Positions 7,501 through 15,759 of a stretch of DNA of 26,614 nt are shown piece after piece. Below the pieces are notes generated by a model that saw only the letters and a list, made by a program, of their open reading frames with translations, had not been told where the DNA came from and searched no databases. Within the stretch, counting starts at the first letter, position 1. Each line of letters opens with the position of its first letter. The position numbers and the translations under genes are program-made. Source of the stretch: Caryophanales bacterium UBA2753 (GTDB lineage: Bacteria; Bacillota_I; Bacilli_A; RFN20; CAG-826). The stretch covers positions 1-26,614 of the forward strand of contig DEJH01000070.1 of NCBI GenBank assembly GCA_002353275.1. The letters run 5' to 3'.

Positions 7501-8989
7501 GAGAATCTTTGACCATCGAATCGGTGATATTAGTGATTTTAGAAATATTGTCTGGGATATGAATGCCTGGATTAATTAACAAATCCATTCTTGAAGTAAT
7601 CGAACCATGTTCAATTTTCACCGCACCAAATTCGATGATTTTGTTATATCGAGCAGAAAGACCAGTGGTTTCAAAGTCAAATACAACATAACTTGCTTTA
7701 TTTAATTCAATATCAGTTGGGTTATCGACATATTTGAGTTTGTCTTCAACCATATAGAATTCGCAGCCATAAAGCATTTTAATTCCACTATCTTTGCCAG
7801 CTTTTTGAGCATCAGGGAATCCTTGTACACAGCCATGGTCTGTTATCGCCATAGCGGTATGACCAAGTTTTTTAGCGTATTTACAATATTCATCCATTGT
7901 AGAGATGCCGTCTTGCGTTGACATATTTGAATGAAGGTGAAGCTCCACTCTTTTTTTACTAGTCGCATCAGGTAAAACTTCATCAGGAGGTAATAAATCA
8001 ATATAGTGACATTTAATCTTTAAATTCTTATCGTATTCATCAACATAGACCACTCCACGAATACGCACATTAGCGTGAAGCATCTCTTTAACAAGGTCAT
8101 CATTAACTTGTAAATTTTGATACATGTTACAGCTGATCGCTCCACCGAAAGAGTCATTAACACCAAAAACAAGGCGTTTTCTATCTCCTCTTTCATTGAC
8201 TTCTAATTGATATACTTTACCAGTGAAATCAACGTGATCGGTGTCGATTGTAATATCATCAATTCTTTCAACGAAATTATATTTACCACGCATATTTAGG
8301 CGGTTTCTTTCGCGTTCTTTGAGCATTGCTTCTCTATTTTTCTTCATCTGTTTAAGAAGCGCATCTTCGACTTGTTGATTTTTCTCGCTTTGTTCTTTAG
8401 CAACCATTTCGCTAATATCGTTACGGTCTAAAATCTCTTCTTCGTCTTCGCTTTCCTTAATATCAACTTCAGCGATTTTTTCAGCGGCTTTATTCGCTTT
8501 ATTTTTTTCTTTTTCGCTGACTTCTATCACTTCTTCTTTAACTGGTTTAATTTCTTCAACAAAATCAATAAAGTCATATGAAATGAAAGAGAGGAAGGAT
8601 TTGAATTCTTTCACAATTGATTCGTTTCTTTGTTTAAATGATTCATCTAAATATTCGATTTTAATCGTGTCATTATTGACTTCAATTAATTCGATATCAC
8701 TTGTCGCTCGATATAAATATCGATACCAATCACTAAATAAAGAAATCGCATCACCACTAGTTGGTTTTTTCAAATAAGAGAAATGTAATGTATATGGATA
8801 ATCAATTGATCCTAATGCGTCCATGAACTCACGTAATAATTCATATTTCCATGGAGTGGATTTTAAAATGATCATATCGATTTGTTGATAGTTAAATCGA
8901 TTTCGACCGACCATCTCAAAATCAAGATCAAAATCATCGATATTCTCGATATGAATATGATTAAGAAAACTACGCATCTTGTCTTTCAT
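4550..8989 (-). CDS. polC: DNA polymerase III alpha subunit, PolC type
   Basis: This 1479-residue protein is the replicative polymerase of low-GC Gram-positive bacteria, which carries its own proofreading nuclease. Order of parts: N-terminal domain and a charged linker (about 150-230); OB fold (about 250-335); PHP domain with HLHSNMSTQDG (351-361) and ITDHG; a 3'-5' exonuclease inserted in the PHP domain (DFETTG at 438-443, then THNASFD and HRADYD); a four-cysteine zinc motif near 935-970 (CPKC...CPIC); and the polymerase active site PDIDLNFPGD near 994. The C-terminus is LSLFDFGGF. All exonuclease acidic motifs seem intact. The start at 8989 has an AAAGGAG ribosome site 8 nt upstream. It follows rseP by 14 nt; in B. 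subtilis proS sits between them and is missing here. Its stop lies 2 nt before tRNA-Pro. Confidence 0.98.
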   Translation of the reverse strand: MKDKMRSFLNHIHIENIDDFDLDFEMVGRNRFNYQQIDMIILKSTPWKYELLREFMDALGSIDYPYTLHFSYLKKPTSGDAISLFSDWYRYLYRATSDIELIEVNNDTIKIEYLDESFKQRNESIVKEFKSFLSFISYDFIDFVEEIKPVKEEVIEVSEKEKNKANKAAEKIAEVDIKESEDEEEILDRNDISEMVAKEQSEKNQQVEDALLKQMKKNREAMLKERERNRLNMRGKYNFVERIDDITIDTDHVDFTGKVYQLEVNERGDRKRLVFGVNDSFGGAISCNMYQNLQVNDDLVKEMLHANVRIRGVVYVDEYDKNLKIKCHYIDLLPPDEVLPDATSKKRVELHLHSNMSTQDGISTMDEYCKYAKKLGHTAMAITDHGCVQGFPDAQKAGKDSGIKMLYGCEFYMVEDKLKYVDNPTDIELNKASYVVFDFETTGLSARYNKIIEFGAVKIEHGSITSRMDLLINPGIHIPDNISKITNITDSMVKDSPKIDVAIKQIMEYIGDSLLVTHNASFDIAFLNEALIDLGYEPIKNGVVDTLTLSQYIFPESRNHRLGSLCRNMEVEYDEKSAHRADYDAFVLAEVWLALLAKLTKDNLHLKHKDLALLEPKKELITHLRPKHVIALAKNIDGLKDLYRLVSISNIDYLAKYPLLPRSILNQYRSNLLIGSACFNGEVFDTARYYNAYKLKKTLAFYDYIEVQPPENYSFLVNTGNLTNEDVKQYIKDIIDASNEINKPVVATGDVHYCLKEEKIFRDVYISAPQVGKQNHPLNPYNRGDFPPFENPDQHYRSTEEMLECFSFLDKEVAEKIVIDNTNMIADQIEPLLPVPNDHLYTPTIENCEENLKKMCFDKAHELYGDPLPEFIQNRLDTELNGIITNGFSVIYYIAHKLVKKSNEDGYIVGSRGSVGSSFVATMSGITEVNPLPPHYRCPKCKHLEWGKEQYPNIRSGFDLPLKKCPICGEVMISDGQDIPFETFLGFHAEKVPDIDLNFPGDYQAQAHEYTKVLLGKDNVFRAGTIETVAAKTAFGFARGYIERKGLDPNTYPKAKLDYLASGCVGVKRTTGQHPGGIVVIPNDHTVYDFTPIQWPADEVGSAWKTTHFDFHSIHDTILKLDMLGHVDPVALKMMCDLTHIDIHDIPMNDPEVLALFSKVDPLKMKHNYLNQTTGALAIPEFGTDFVRGILEKTRPTTFSDLVIISGLSHGTNVWNGNAEEIINSKTATLQEVIGCRDDIMTYLQGKGLNSSVAFAIMEDVRKGRGLKPEYEEAMIAHNVPSYYIDSCKKIKYMFPKGHAVAYVTMAIRVGYFKVHHPLEFYATFFSVRSKQYDIIPMIKGEEAIIARLEQLKVKEKTTGEKLSPKEEEQIKTLQIAIEMTQRGYKFAKIDLYRSDATKFVVDHEHQCLIPPFVTIDGLGENNAITVIEERKKREFTSKEDLLRRTKLTSTNVNDLASMGVLDDLPESDQLSLFDFGGF

Positions 8990-9003
8990 TACTTTTCTCC
9001 TTT

Positions 9004-10548
9004 CTAAAATAATCCAACGATATCTTTAACAATAATTAATAACATTAAGGTGAATAAAATCGCGATACCGACAAAAGCAACGATATTTTTAACTTTTGCA
9101 GGGATTTCTTTTTTAAATATTCCTTCGACCGCTAAAACGAGAAGATGCCATCCATCTAAGCCTGGGAAAGGAAGAAGATTAACAATTCCTAGGTTAACAG
9201 AAATTAATCCCCATAAACGGAGATAAGTTCCAAATCCGTTTTGAGTTAATACTTGAGTAGAGACCACTCCAATAGAAATGATTCCTCCTACTTCTCTCCA
9301 TCCATCTTTAGTGGAGACTAAAGCACCTAAACCTCTAAAAATCGCAGTAGAAGCATCTCCAAAATCGACAAAGGTATTACCAATAGCTTCACCAAATTTG
9401 TGATATCTTTGATCTAACTGCATATGTAGACCGATATTGTTGAGTTTATATCGACCATTATCATTAACGATTTGGATATCATTAAGAGATATAGCTTCAC
9501 CCTTATATGTTCCTTTAGTATTGTGGACATATATTGACATATTAACTTTAGTTGGGCTTTCTCCTTTATATGGACCAGAAAATAAATCATAAGAAATATC
9601 TGGATAATATAAATGGAACTGAGTTGCAGTTAAATTGCCTTTATCAATTAATCGACCAAAGAAATAAACTTCACTATCTAGTGGAACTGAAGCGAATTTC
9701 GCATAATCATTTTGCGGAACATTAAATGAGACTCTTAAAATATGTTCACTTAATTGATAATCATCACTAATAGCGAGATCAATCGTATAGACCTCTTCAT
9801 TTAATGAAGAAGAGATAACTTGTCTAAATAGTCCTTTAACCGCAATTTCTTCTCCAACATGTTCTTCTAAAGAAGAAAGTGGAATAGTAGTAGCGCTTAT
9901 ATCCATTGAACCATAATCTTTTCTTACATAAGCGTGAGAGTGATTAAATAAAGAAGTATCTTTAAGCGTTAAAGAGGCAAAATCATAGCCGATATAAGCT
10001 TGAGTAATAGAAGAATCAGAATAAGTAATACTACTATTATCATCATAGAACACTAAAGTGTTATCACTAGTAGATAAGATTGGAGAATAAATAGTATCTC
10101 CGTTATTAATTCCGGCTTTCTCGGCAATAGAATTTGAATTAACAACAACGTGAGCGTATCTAGCGGTGTAAGTTGGGAAAGCAACTTCATAAACGAAAAA
10201 AATTAATATCGCGAGGAGGAAATTCATAATTACTCCTGCCGCCATAATAATCGCGCGTTTCCATTTCTTGAGTGCAAGTAAACTTCTAGATGGATCAATC
10301 GTTAATCCTTCAGGAACGGTTTCACTTTCTCCATACATTGAGACAAATCCCCCGAAAGGAATCGCTCTAATTGAGAAATAGGTTTCTCCGTTCTTTCTCT
10401 TCTTGGAGAAGATTTTTGGGCCAAAACCAATCGCATATTCAAAACAATATACTTTAAAAATTTTCGCAGTCGCTAAATGTCCTGCTTCATGAACCATGAT
10501 TAAAATAGAAAGGCAAAGGATGAATAATAGGATATATAGAACAATCAT
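9004..10548 (-). CDS. rseP: Site-2 protease RseP/RasP, zinc metalloprotease
   Basis: The 514-residue membrane protease cleaves substrates inside the bilayer, classically anti-sigma factors and signal-peptide remnants. The HEAGH zinc motif is at 20-24 in the first helix, the second helix is about 99-121, a PDZ start (SIAEKAGINNGD) is at 140-151, and the LDG motif with the third metal ligand is at 464-466 (FPGLDGW), followed by the last helix near 488-508. The PDZ region is enlarged: from about 155 to 375 there is an insertion whose middle (226-316) reads like an OB fold, making the protein longer than the usual 420-450 residues. The start overlaps the dxr stop as ATGA, so translation is coupled. 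Position after dxr and before polC agrees with B. subtilis (rasP/yluC). Confidence 0.95.
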   Translation of the reverse strand: MIVLYILLFILCLSILIMVHEAGHLATAKIFKVYCFEYAIGFGPKIFSKKRKNGETYFSIRAIPFGGFVSMYGESETVPEGLTIDPSRSLLALKKWKRAIIMAAGVIMNFLLAILIFFVYEVAFPTYTARYAHVVVNSNSIAEKAGINNGDTIYSPILSTSDNTLVFYDDNSSITYSDSSITQAYIGYDFASLTLKDTSLFNHSHAYVRKDYGSMDISATTIPLSSLEEHVGEEIAVKGLFRQVISSSLNEEVYTIDLAISDDYQLSEHILRVSFNVPQNDYAKFASVPLDSEVYFFGRLIDKGNLTATQFHLYYPDISYDLFSGPYKGESPTKVNMSIYVHNTKGTYKGEAISLNDIQIVNDNGRYKLNNIGLHMQLDQRYHKFGEAIGNTFVDFGDASTAIFRGLGALVSTKDGWREVGGIISIGVVSTQVLTQNGFGTYLRLWGLISVNLGIVNLLPFPGLDGWHLLVLAVEGIFKKEIPAKVKNIVAFVGIAILFTLMLLIIVKDIVGLF

Positions 10549-11711
10549 TCTCTTTCTCCTTTCTTAATCTTTTCAACAATTTTTCTCGCTTTAATTTCTA
10601 CTTCATGATCAACACGAAGGATATCAGGAACGATCGGATCTTTAATTGATTTATGTTCTTTCATGATTTTAAAAACGATATATTCAATATCTAAAAACGA
10701 AATCTCTTCATTTAAGAAAGCCTGTACTGCTACTTCGTTAGCCCTATTAAGCGCGACTCCATAAGTCCCTTTTTTATCAAGGACGAGTTTCGCTAAACCT
10801 ACCAAAGGATATCTGGCTAAATCAAAATCATGGAAATGTAATCCTTTTAAATCTTCTAAAGAAGAGAACGATTTCGTCTCAAAAGGAATCTTTCCTTCAT
10901 ATAAAGCGAATTTAATTGGATTACGCATATCAGGTTTATTGATTTCACCTCGACATAATCCGTTTTTATAGATGAGATAAGAATGTAAATATGATTCATC
11001 ATGAAGTTTGACGTCAATCTTGCTAGAAGGATATCGATATAAATATCCAGCTTCAATGATTTCAAAACATTTATTAATCATTGTTGCTGAATCAATCGTA
11101 ATCTTTTTACCCATTGACCAAGTAGGATGATTTAAAGCATCTTTTACGGTCACATTTTTAAGCTCATCACGATTTAATTTTCTAAATGAGCCACCTGAGG
11201 CAGTTAACACCATTTTTGAAACATTTTTATCATCAACTTTTAGACATTTCCATAAAGCGGAATGTTCACTATCGATCGGATAAAGCTTTCCTTTACCACT
11301 ATCGAGGATTTTATTTATTATCTCTCCTCCTGCTACTAATGATTCTTTATTAGCAAGAGCGAGTTTTTTATCTAAATCTAAAGCGCGAATAGAAGGAAGT
11401 AAACCACTAAAACCAACTAAAGCGTTAACCACCATATCGCAATCAACCGCGTTAATTAAATCTTCGAGATGGAAAAATTTTTCAGAATAGAAAGTGACAC
11501 TTGGGTGTTTCTTTTGAAAATATTTCACTTTGTGTTCATCTCTAAGATAAACATGAGTAACTGTAGGAAACTTTCTTAGTATACTTCCGATACATCTAGT
11601 GCGATAGCCAACCGAAAAACCGGTGAGAATAAAATCACTTGGATTCTTTTTCATCACGTCAAGAGTTTGTTGACCAATCGAGCCAGAAGCACCAAGAAGA
11701 AGAATTTTCAT
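10545..11711 (-). CDS. dxr: 1-deoxy-D-xylulose 5-phosphate reductoisomerase
   Basis: The 388-residue enzyme converts DXP to 2-C-methyl-D-erythritol 4-phosphate with NADPH, the committed step of the non-mevalonate isoprenoid pathway. Visible are the N-terminal NADPH loop GASGSIG (7-13), ANKESLV, the SGGSFRK flexible-loop start, the metal and substrate block PTWSMGKKITIDSATMINK, and the C-terminal LNRANEVAV. Length fits the family. It starts 1 nt after the cdsA stop codon and ends in a 4-nt ATGA overlap with rseP, so all three are coupled. No good ribosome site precedes the start, which fits re-initiation from cdsA. Together with uppS two genes upstream it links isoprenoid supply to the lipid carrier. 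Confidence 0.97.
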   Translation of the reverse strand: MKILLLGASGSIGQQTLDVMKKNPSDFILTGFSVGYRTRCIGSILRKFPTVTHVYLRDEHKVKYFQKKHPSVTFYSEKFFHLEDLINAVDCDMVVNALVGFSGLLPSIRALDLDKKLALANKESLVAGGEIINKILDSGKGKLYPIDSEHSALWKCLKVDDKNVSKMVLTASGGSFRKLNRDELKNVTVKDALNHPTWSMGKKITIDSATMINKCFEIIEAGYLYRYPSSKIDVKLHDESYLHSYLIYKNGLCRGEINKPDMRNPIKFALYEGKIPFETKSFSSLEDLKGLHFHDFDLARYPLVGLAKLVLDKKGTYGVALNRANEVAVQAFLNEEISFLDIEYIVFKIMKEHKSIKDPIVPDILRVDHEVEIKARKIVEKIKKGERE

Positions 11712-11712
11712 A

Positions 11713-12771
11713 TTACACTAAAATATCTTTCCAGGAGAGTTCACCAGTAGGAGTAATACCAGTCGTAACAATAAAGATAAAGATTGAAGAAACAATCGCT
11801 GCAAAGAAGATGGAATCAAGACGGTCAAGTACTCCTCCATGACCTGGGATTAATTTTCCATAATCTTTAATTCCCCAATATCTCTTAATTGAGGAGAAGA
11901 CGAAATCACCTAATGTCGCAAAAAATGGAGTTAAGAAAGATAAGACAAGGATGTTATACCAATGATTTTTATCTAAAACGACTAAAATAGGCGCATTACA
12001 GAAAGCAAAAGTTAAACCGATGACACTAGTAATGACAAAGGAGACAACAATTCCTCCCCAGAATCCTTCCCAAGTTTTATTTGGAGAAATTCTTTCATTC
12101 ATCTTATGTTTTCCAAAGAAAACACCGACGAAATAAGCACCAGTATCAGTCATAATTGCGGAAACAATCACGAATAAAAGTAATAAAGATGGATAAATTG
12201 TGTTATCAACGGTGAAGTGCATCGCTTCTTTTGGAGCATCACCAGTTAAATAAGTCATAGGCATATATCTTAAATAGAAAAGACATTGGAATCCTAAGCC
12301 GATTAATATACCCATAGCGACTAAGAAAGAAGCGTCAACTACGGAGAAGTCTTTATAGATAACTGTGAGCCAGAAAAGAAGGAAGAATCCTGCAATAACA
12401 ATCGTGATAGGAAGATAAATCGAACGGAAATATGGATCGATTTTAGAGAAAGATCCAATATCAACAATTAATCCTTTAAATAGCGGCCAATAAGCAATTA
12501 AAGCGACAAATATCACGTAAACTATATAAATGAAGAATGTTCTTTTTCCTGCACATCCTAAAATTTCATAACTTGCAAAGCCAATAGCAATCGTCATTAA
12601 AGCGAAATAGATATAATCTCCTAAAATCATTGAAGGGACGACAATCGCCACTAAAACAATCGCAGAGATAATTCGTGTTAACATCGACTTCTTAGTTTTA
12701 TCATTTAATTCATTAGCCTGAAGTCCATGCCGTTCATGATTAACGGGAACGTTATTATTTTTCTTGATCAT
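11713..12771 (-). CDS. cdsA: Phosphatidate cytidylyltransferase (CDP-diglyceride synthase)
   Basis: The 352-residue integral membrane enzyme makes CDP-diacylglycerol from CTP and phosphatidic acid, the precursor of phosphatidylglycerol and cardiolipin. The C-terminal signature GHGGVLDRLD (about 310-319) and the upstream SPNKTWEGF block are intact, with about eight membrane helices. The frame is open back to 12879 inside uppS, but I choose the ATG at 12771, preceded by AGGAGG about 13 nt away, which is a long spacing; another ATG at 12684 (before LTRIISAIV) would begin right at the first helix. With the chosen start there is a soluble basic N-terminus of about 30 residues, and the gene overlaps the 3' end of uppS by 17 nt. 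The function is sure; the start is less so. Confidence 0.93.
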   Translation of the reverse strand: MIKKNNNVPVNHERHGLQANELNDKTKKSMLTRIISAIVLVAIVVPSMILGDYIYFALMTIAIGFASYEILGCAGKRTFFIYIVYVIFVALIAYWPLFKGLIVDIGSFSKIDPYFRSIYLPITIVIAGFFLLFWLTVIYKDFSVVDASFLVAMGILIGLGFQCLFYLRYMPMTYLTGDAPKEAMHFTVDNTIYPSLLLLFVIVSAIMTDTGAYFVGVFFGKHKMNERISPNKTWEGFWGGIVVSFVITSVIGLTFAFCNAPILVVLDKNHWYNILVLSFLTPFFATLGDFVFSSIKRYWGIKDYGKLIPGHGGVLDRLDSIFFAAIVSSIFIFIVTTGITPTGELSWKDILV

Positions 12772-13480
12772 TGATGGTTCCAAACCTCCTATTCCTTGAA
12801 TAGTATTCATTGATGCATTTTCTAAATTCTTCTTTGGTAAAATCTGGCCATGGAGTAATTGGGAAGATGAATTCCGCATACGCTAATTGCCATGGGAGAT
12901 AATTACTGGTTCTAAGTTCTCCACTAGTTCTGATTAATAAATCAACAGAAGGAAGACCAGCAGTATATAGATATGATTCAAATAATTCTTCAGTTAACTC
13001 TTCTGGTTGATATTTATTTTCTTTTACATCTTTTGCAAATAATGCAGCGGCTCTTACAATTTCAGCCTTACCACCATAATTTAGGCAAATATTAAAAGTA
13101 AAGTTTTTACAATTCTTAGTTTTTTCTATCGCATCATTAATCGTGTTTTGAGTTTTTTTAGGTAAGCGAGAAATGTCACCACTAACGATCACTCGAGAAC
13201 CATCTTTAATGATTCGATTGATTTCTTTCTTAAAGAAGATATCTAAATAATTGAAAAGATGCTTAATTTCATCTTTAGGACGATTCCAGTTCTCAGTAGA
13301 AAAGGCATATAAGGACATCACTTTGATATCTTGCGCTAAACATTCTTCGTAGATATCAATAATCCTATCGCATCCTGCTTTATGTCCAAGATGACGAGGA
13401 AGTCCTCTTCTTTTTGCCCATCTTCCGTTACCATCCATTATGAAGGCAACGTGTCTAAGTTTGTAATTTTCTTTACTCAT
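12755..13480 (-). CDS. uppS: Isoprenyl transferase (undecaprenyl diphosphate synthase)
   Basis: The 241-residue cis-prenyltransferase condenses isopentenyl diphosphate units onto farnesyl diphosphate to give the C55 carrier lipid for wall and surface polymers. The hallmark MDGNGRWAKRRG (15-26, catalytic Asp16) is present, followed by the SLYAFSTENWNRP block, RTSGELRTSNYLPWQ and a C-terminal RNRRFG. Length fits the family. The ribosome site is weak (GAGAAAA, about 8 nt upstream). The gene starts only 24 nt after the terminator that follows frr, with no convincing promoter in that gap. Its last 17 nt overlap cdsA. Confidence 0.97.
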   Translation of the reverse strand: MSKENYKLRHVAFIMDGNGRWAKRRGLPRHLGHKAGCDRIIDIYEECLAQDIKVMSLYAFSTENWNRPKDEIKHLFNYLDIFFKKEINRIIKDGSRVIVSGDISRLPKKTQNTINDAIEKTKNCKNFTFNICLNYGGKAEIVRAAALFAKDVKENKYQPEELTEELFESYLYTAGLPSVDLLIRTSGELRTSNYLPWQLAYAEFIFPITPWPDFTKEEFRKCINEYYSRNRRFGTINDQEK

Positions 13481-13504
13481 AAAAATTTTCTCAGTTTAAG
13501 TATA

Positions 13505-13530
13505 TAACAAAAGTGCGCCCGAGCGCACTT
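13505..13530 (-). terminator. Rho-independent terminator after frr
   Basis: On the minus strand AAGTGCGC, loop TCGG and GCGCACTT form an 8-bp GC-rich stem, followed by TTTTGTTAT. It lies 36 nt beyond the frr stop and 24 nt before uppS. The T-tract is short, so termination may be partial, which would feed uppS. Confidence 0.85.
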
Positions 13531-13566
13531 ATTAATGTTAAAATTTTCTTTTAAGAAATATGGAAA

Positions 13567-14112
13567 TTAAATCGCCATGATTTCTTTTTCTTTTTCGGCG
13601 AGGATGACATCAATTTCTTTCACGGATTCATCAGTGACTTTTTGGATATCATCTTGTCCTCTTTTAAGGAGATCTTCAGAATAAGAATCATCAATTTTAA
13701 TCACATCCATATAATCTCTTCTTACGTTTCTCACCGCTACTTTAGCCTCTTCAGCGTATTTATGAGCTTGTTTGACAATATCTTTTCTTCTCTCTTCGGT
13801 TAAAGCAGGAATAATAAGTCTCACCATTAAACCTTCATTAATAGGATTAAGACCTAAATCAGAAGCACTGATGGCGGCAACGATATTTTTTACATCGTTA
13901 CGGTCATATGGTTTGATTAATAGTTGTCTAGGTTCAGGAACAGTGATTGAAGAAATTTGATTAATTGGAGTTGGACTACCATAATAATCAACTTCAATTC
14001 CATTAAGCATAGCAGGGCTAGCTCTACCAGTTCTTAAAGTTGAAAGTGAATTTTTGTAGCTTTCAATACATTTGCCCATTTTTTCTTTGGCTTCAACAGC
14101 ATAAGCGTCCAT
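13567..14112 (-). CDS. frr: Ribosome recycling factor
   Basis: The 181-residue protein, with EF-G, splits the post-termination ribosome. It has the family sequence throughout: the helix ending LRTGRASPAML (26-36), the PTPINQISSITVPEPR region that begins domain II, NPINEG, and the C-terminal helices with IPALTEERRKD. The usual length is about 185 residues. It follows pyrH with a 2-nt gap and has an AAGGAGAG ribosome site overlapping the pyrH stop, so both are one unit. A strong hairpin terminator follows. Gene order pyrH-frr-uppS is the ancestral one in Bacillota. Confidence 0.98.
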   Translation of the reverse strand: MDAYAVEAKEKMGKCIESYKNSLSTLRTGRASPAMLNGIEVDYYGSPTPINQISSITVPEPRQLLIKPYDRNDVKNIVAAISASDLGLNPINEGLMVRLIIPALTEERRKDIVKQAHKYAEEAKVAVRNVRRDYMDVIKIDDSYSEDLLKRGQDDIQKVTDESVKEIDVILAEKEKEIMAI

Positions 14113-14114
14113 AT

Positions 14115-14834
14115 TTATCTCTCCTTTTTACAGATAGTTCCAACATTTTTTCCTTTCGCGGCTAGTTGGAAATTTTCTACATTTTGCATTGAGAACACTA
14201 AGATTTCAATGTCAGATTTTTCGATTAATTCAATCGCACTTTGATCCATGATTTGAATGTTCATATCTCTCATCTCTTTAAAGGTGATGACTGGATAGAA
14301 TTTCGCATCTTTATGAACAGTTGGATCTTTATCATATACCCCTTTAACACCATTTTTGGCCATTAAAATTGCGTCGCAATTAGTTTCAATAGCGCGTAAT
14401 GTTGCAGCGGTATCGGTGGTAAAGAATGGTTTTCCGGTTCCACCAGCAAGGAAACATATTTTTCCTTGAGATAAATCTTTCTTTACTTTATCAGCATCGT
14501 AAGCAAAAGTCACTCCTTTAATTTCTGGGATTGCAGAATAGACGATTGATTCCACTCCCATTTTCTTAAGAGCGCTACTCATTGCCACTGCGTTAATCAC
14601 AGTGCCGAGCATTCCCATATAATCAGCAGGAACTCGTTCAATTCCGATCTTCTCAGCGACTTTACCTCTCCAGATATTTCCAGCGCCGATAACGATCGCA
14701 ACTTCTAAGCCATCATCGTGAAGAATTTTAATTTTTTCACAGATGGAATTTAAAGATTCGACATCAATAATGTTGTCACTACTTTTGATTCCAAGAGCTT
14801 CTCCGCTTAACTTTAGTAAGACACGTTTATACAT
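14115..14834 (-). CDS. pyrH: UMP kinase
   Basis: The 239-residue kinase phosphorylates UMP to UDP and belongs to the amino-acid-kinase fold. Visible are the phosphate-binding KLSGEAL (8-14), GAGNIWRG, the GGTGKPFFTTDTAA nucleotide and UMP-binding block, and KNGVKGVYDKDP. Length equals the bacterial norm. The ATG at 14834 has an AAGGAGG ribosome site 7-8 nt upstream. Only 17 nt separate the gene from the terminator behind tsf, which leaves no room for a promoter, so its mRNA probably comes from read-through of that terminator or from a promoter inside tsf. Confidence 0.98.
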   Translation of the reverse strand: MYKRVLLKLSGEALGIKSSDNIIDVESLNSICEKIKILHDDGLEVAIVIGAGNIWRGKVAEKIGIERVPADYMGMLGTVINAVAMSSALKKMGVESIVYSAIPEIKGVTFAYDADKVKKDLSQGKICFLAGGTGKPFFTTDTAATLRAIETNCDAILMAKNGVKGVYDKDPTVHKDAKFYPVITFKEMRDMNIQIMDQSAIELIEKSDIEILVFSMQNVENFQLAAKGKNVGTICKKER

Positions 14835-14851
14835 GGATCATCCTCCTTGTT

Positions 14852-14881
14852 AAAAAAAGAAACACAAAAGTGTTTCCTTTT
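14852..14881 (-). terminator. Rho-independent terminator between tsf and pyrH
   Basis: On the minus strand a stem of up to 12 bp (core GAAACAC/GTGTTTC, one G-T pair, then A-T pairs) closes a TTTT loop and runs into a stretch of seven T. It begins 4 nt after the tsf stop and ends 17 nt before the pyrH start, so it probably sets the ratio of rpsB-tsf to pyrH-frr mRNA. Confidence 0.88.
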
Positions 14882-14884
14882 AAT

Positions 14885-15757
14885 TTATTTTGCTTGGCTC
14901 ATGACTTCGCTAGCAAAGTCATCTTTTCTCTTTTCAAGACCTTCACCAACTTGGTAACGGACAAAACCTAAAACCTTAATGCCTTTTTCTGAAAGGAATT
15001 GGCCAACAGTTTTACTATCATCCATTAAGAATGGTTGAGCTTCAAGAGTCATCTCAGCAAAGTATTTGTTAATTTTACCTTCGAGAATCTTTTCAAGAAC
15101 TTGAGCTGGTTTATTAGCGAGTTTTTCATCGTTTTTAGCAGCTTCTTTTTGAACATTCATCTCGTGTTCTCTGACATCCGCTGGGACATCATTAACGGTT
15201 AAATATTGTGGGTTATTAGCAGCGATGTGCATAGCGACTTGCTTTGCAACTTCGTCATCTCCACCACTGAGGGAGACAACAACCGCAATCTTTCCACCCA
15301 TGTGGATGTAAGAGCCAATAACGTTATCTTCTTTATGAACGATGGCAAATCTTCTTAAATCGAATTTTTCTCCCATCTTCACAGTAGCGTCAGCAAATAA
15401 TTCACTTGTTAAGGATTTTGCTTCTTCAACATCTTTTGTTTCATTCTTAAGAATGACTTTGGCAATGCTGGTGACGAATTCACGGAAGGCATCACCTTTA
15501 GCAACGAAGTCGGTTTCACAGTTAACTTCTAAAATGACAACCTTACCACAGCCTTCACATTTAACGGTGAGCGCTAAACCTTCAGCGGCAATACGGTCAG
15601 CTTTTTTAGCAGCTTTTGCTAAGCCTTTTTCTCTTAACCAGTCGGTGGCTTTATCTAAATCGCAATTATTGGCAAGAAGAGCGCCTTTGCAATCCATTAA
15701 GCCCGCTCCTGTACGGTCACGGAGAACTTTGATTAAATCAATTAAACTTTCGGCCAT
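14885..15757 (-). CDS. tsf: Translation elongation factor Ts
   Basis: The 290-residue protein is the nucleotide exchange factor of EF-Tu. The N-terminal UBA-like domain contains LRDRTGAGLMDCKGAL (12-27), and the core has the conserved ETDFVAKGDAF segment that inserts into EF-Tu, followed by the dimerisation repeats and the C-terminal module. Length is typical. It follows rpsB by 2 nt; the AGGAAG site near the end of rpsB is the likely ribosome site. A strong terminator stands directly behind it. The rpsB-tsf pair is nearly universal in bacteria. Confidence 0.98.
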   Translation of the reverse strand: MAESLIDLIKVLRDRTGAGLMDCKGALLANNCDLDKATDWLREKGLAKAAKKADRIAAEGLALTVKCEGCGKVVILEVNCETDFVAKGDAFREFVTSIAKVILKNETKDVEEAKSLTSELFADATVKMGEKFDLRRFAIVHKEDNVIGSYIHMGGKIAVVVSLSGGDDEVAKQVAMHIAANNPQYLTVNDVPADVREHEMNVQKEAAKNDEKLANKPAQVLEKILEGKINKYFAEMTLEAQPFLMDDSKTVGQFLSEKGIKVLGFVRYQVGEGLEKRKDDFASEVMSQAK

Positions 15758-15759
15758 AA

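Noticed and set aside
13481..13504. TATACT near uppS as a -10 box
   Set aside because: The matching -35 position falls in the terminator stem and has no resemblance to the consensus.
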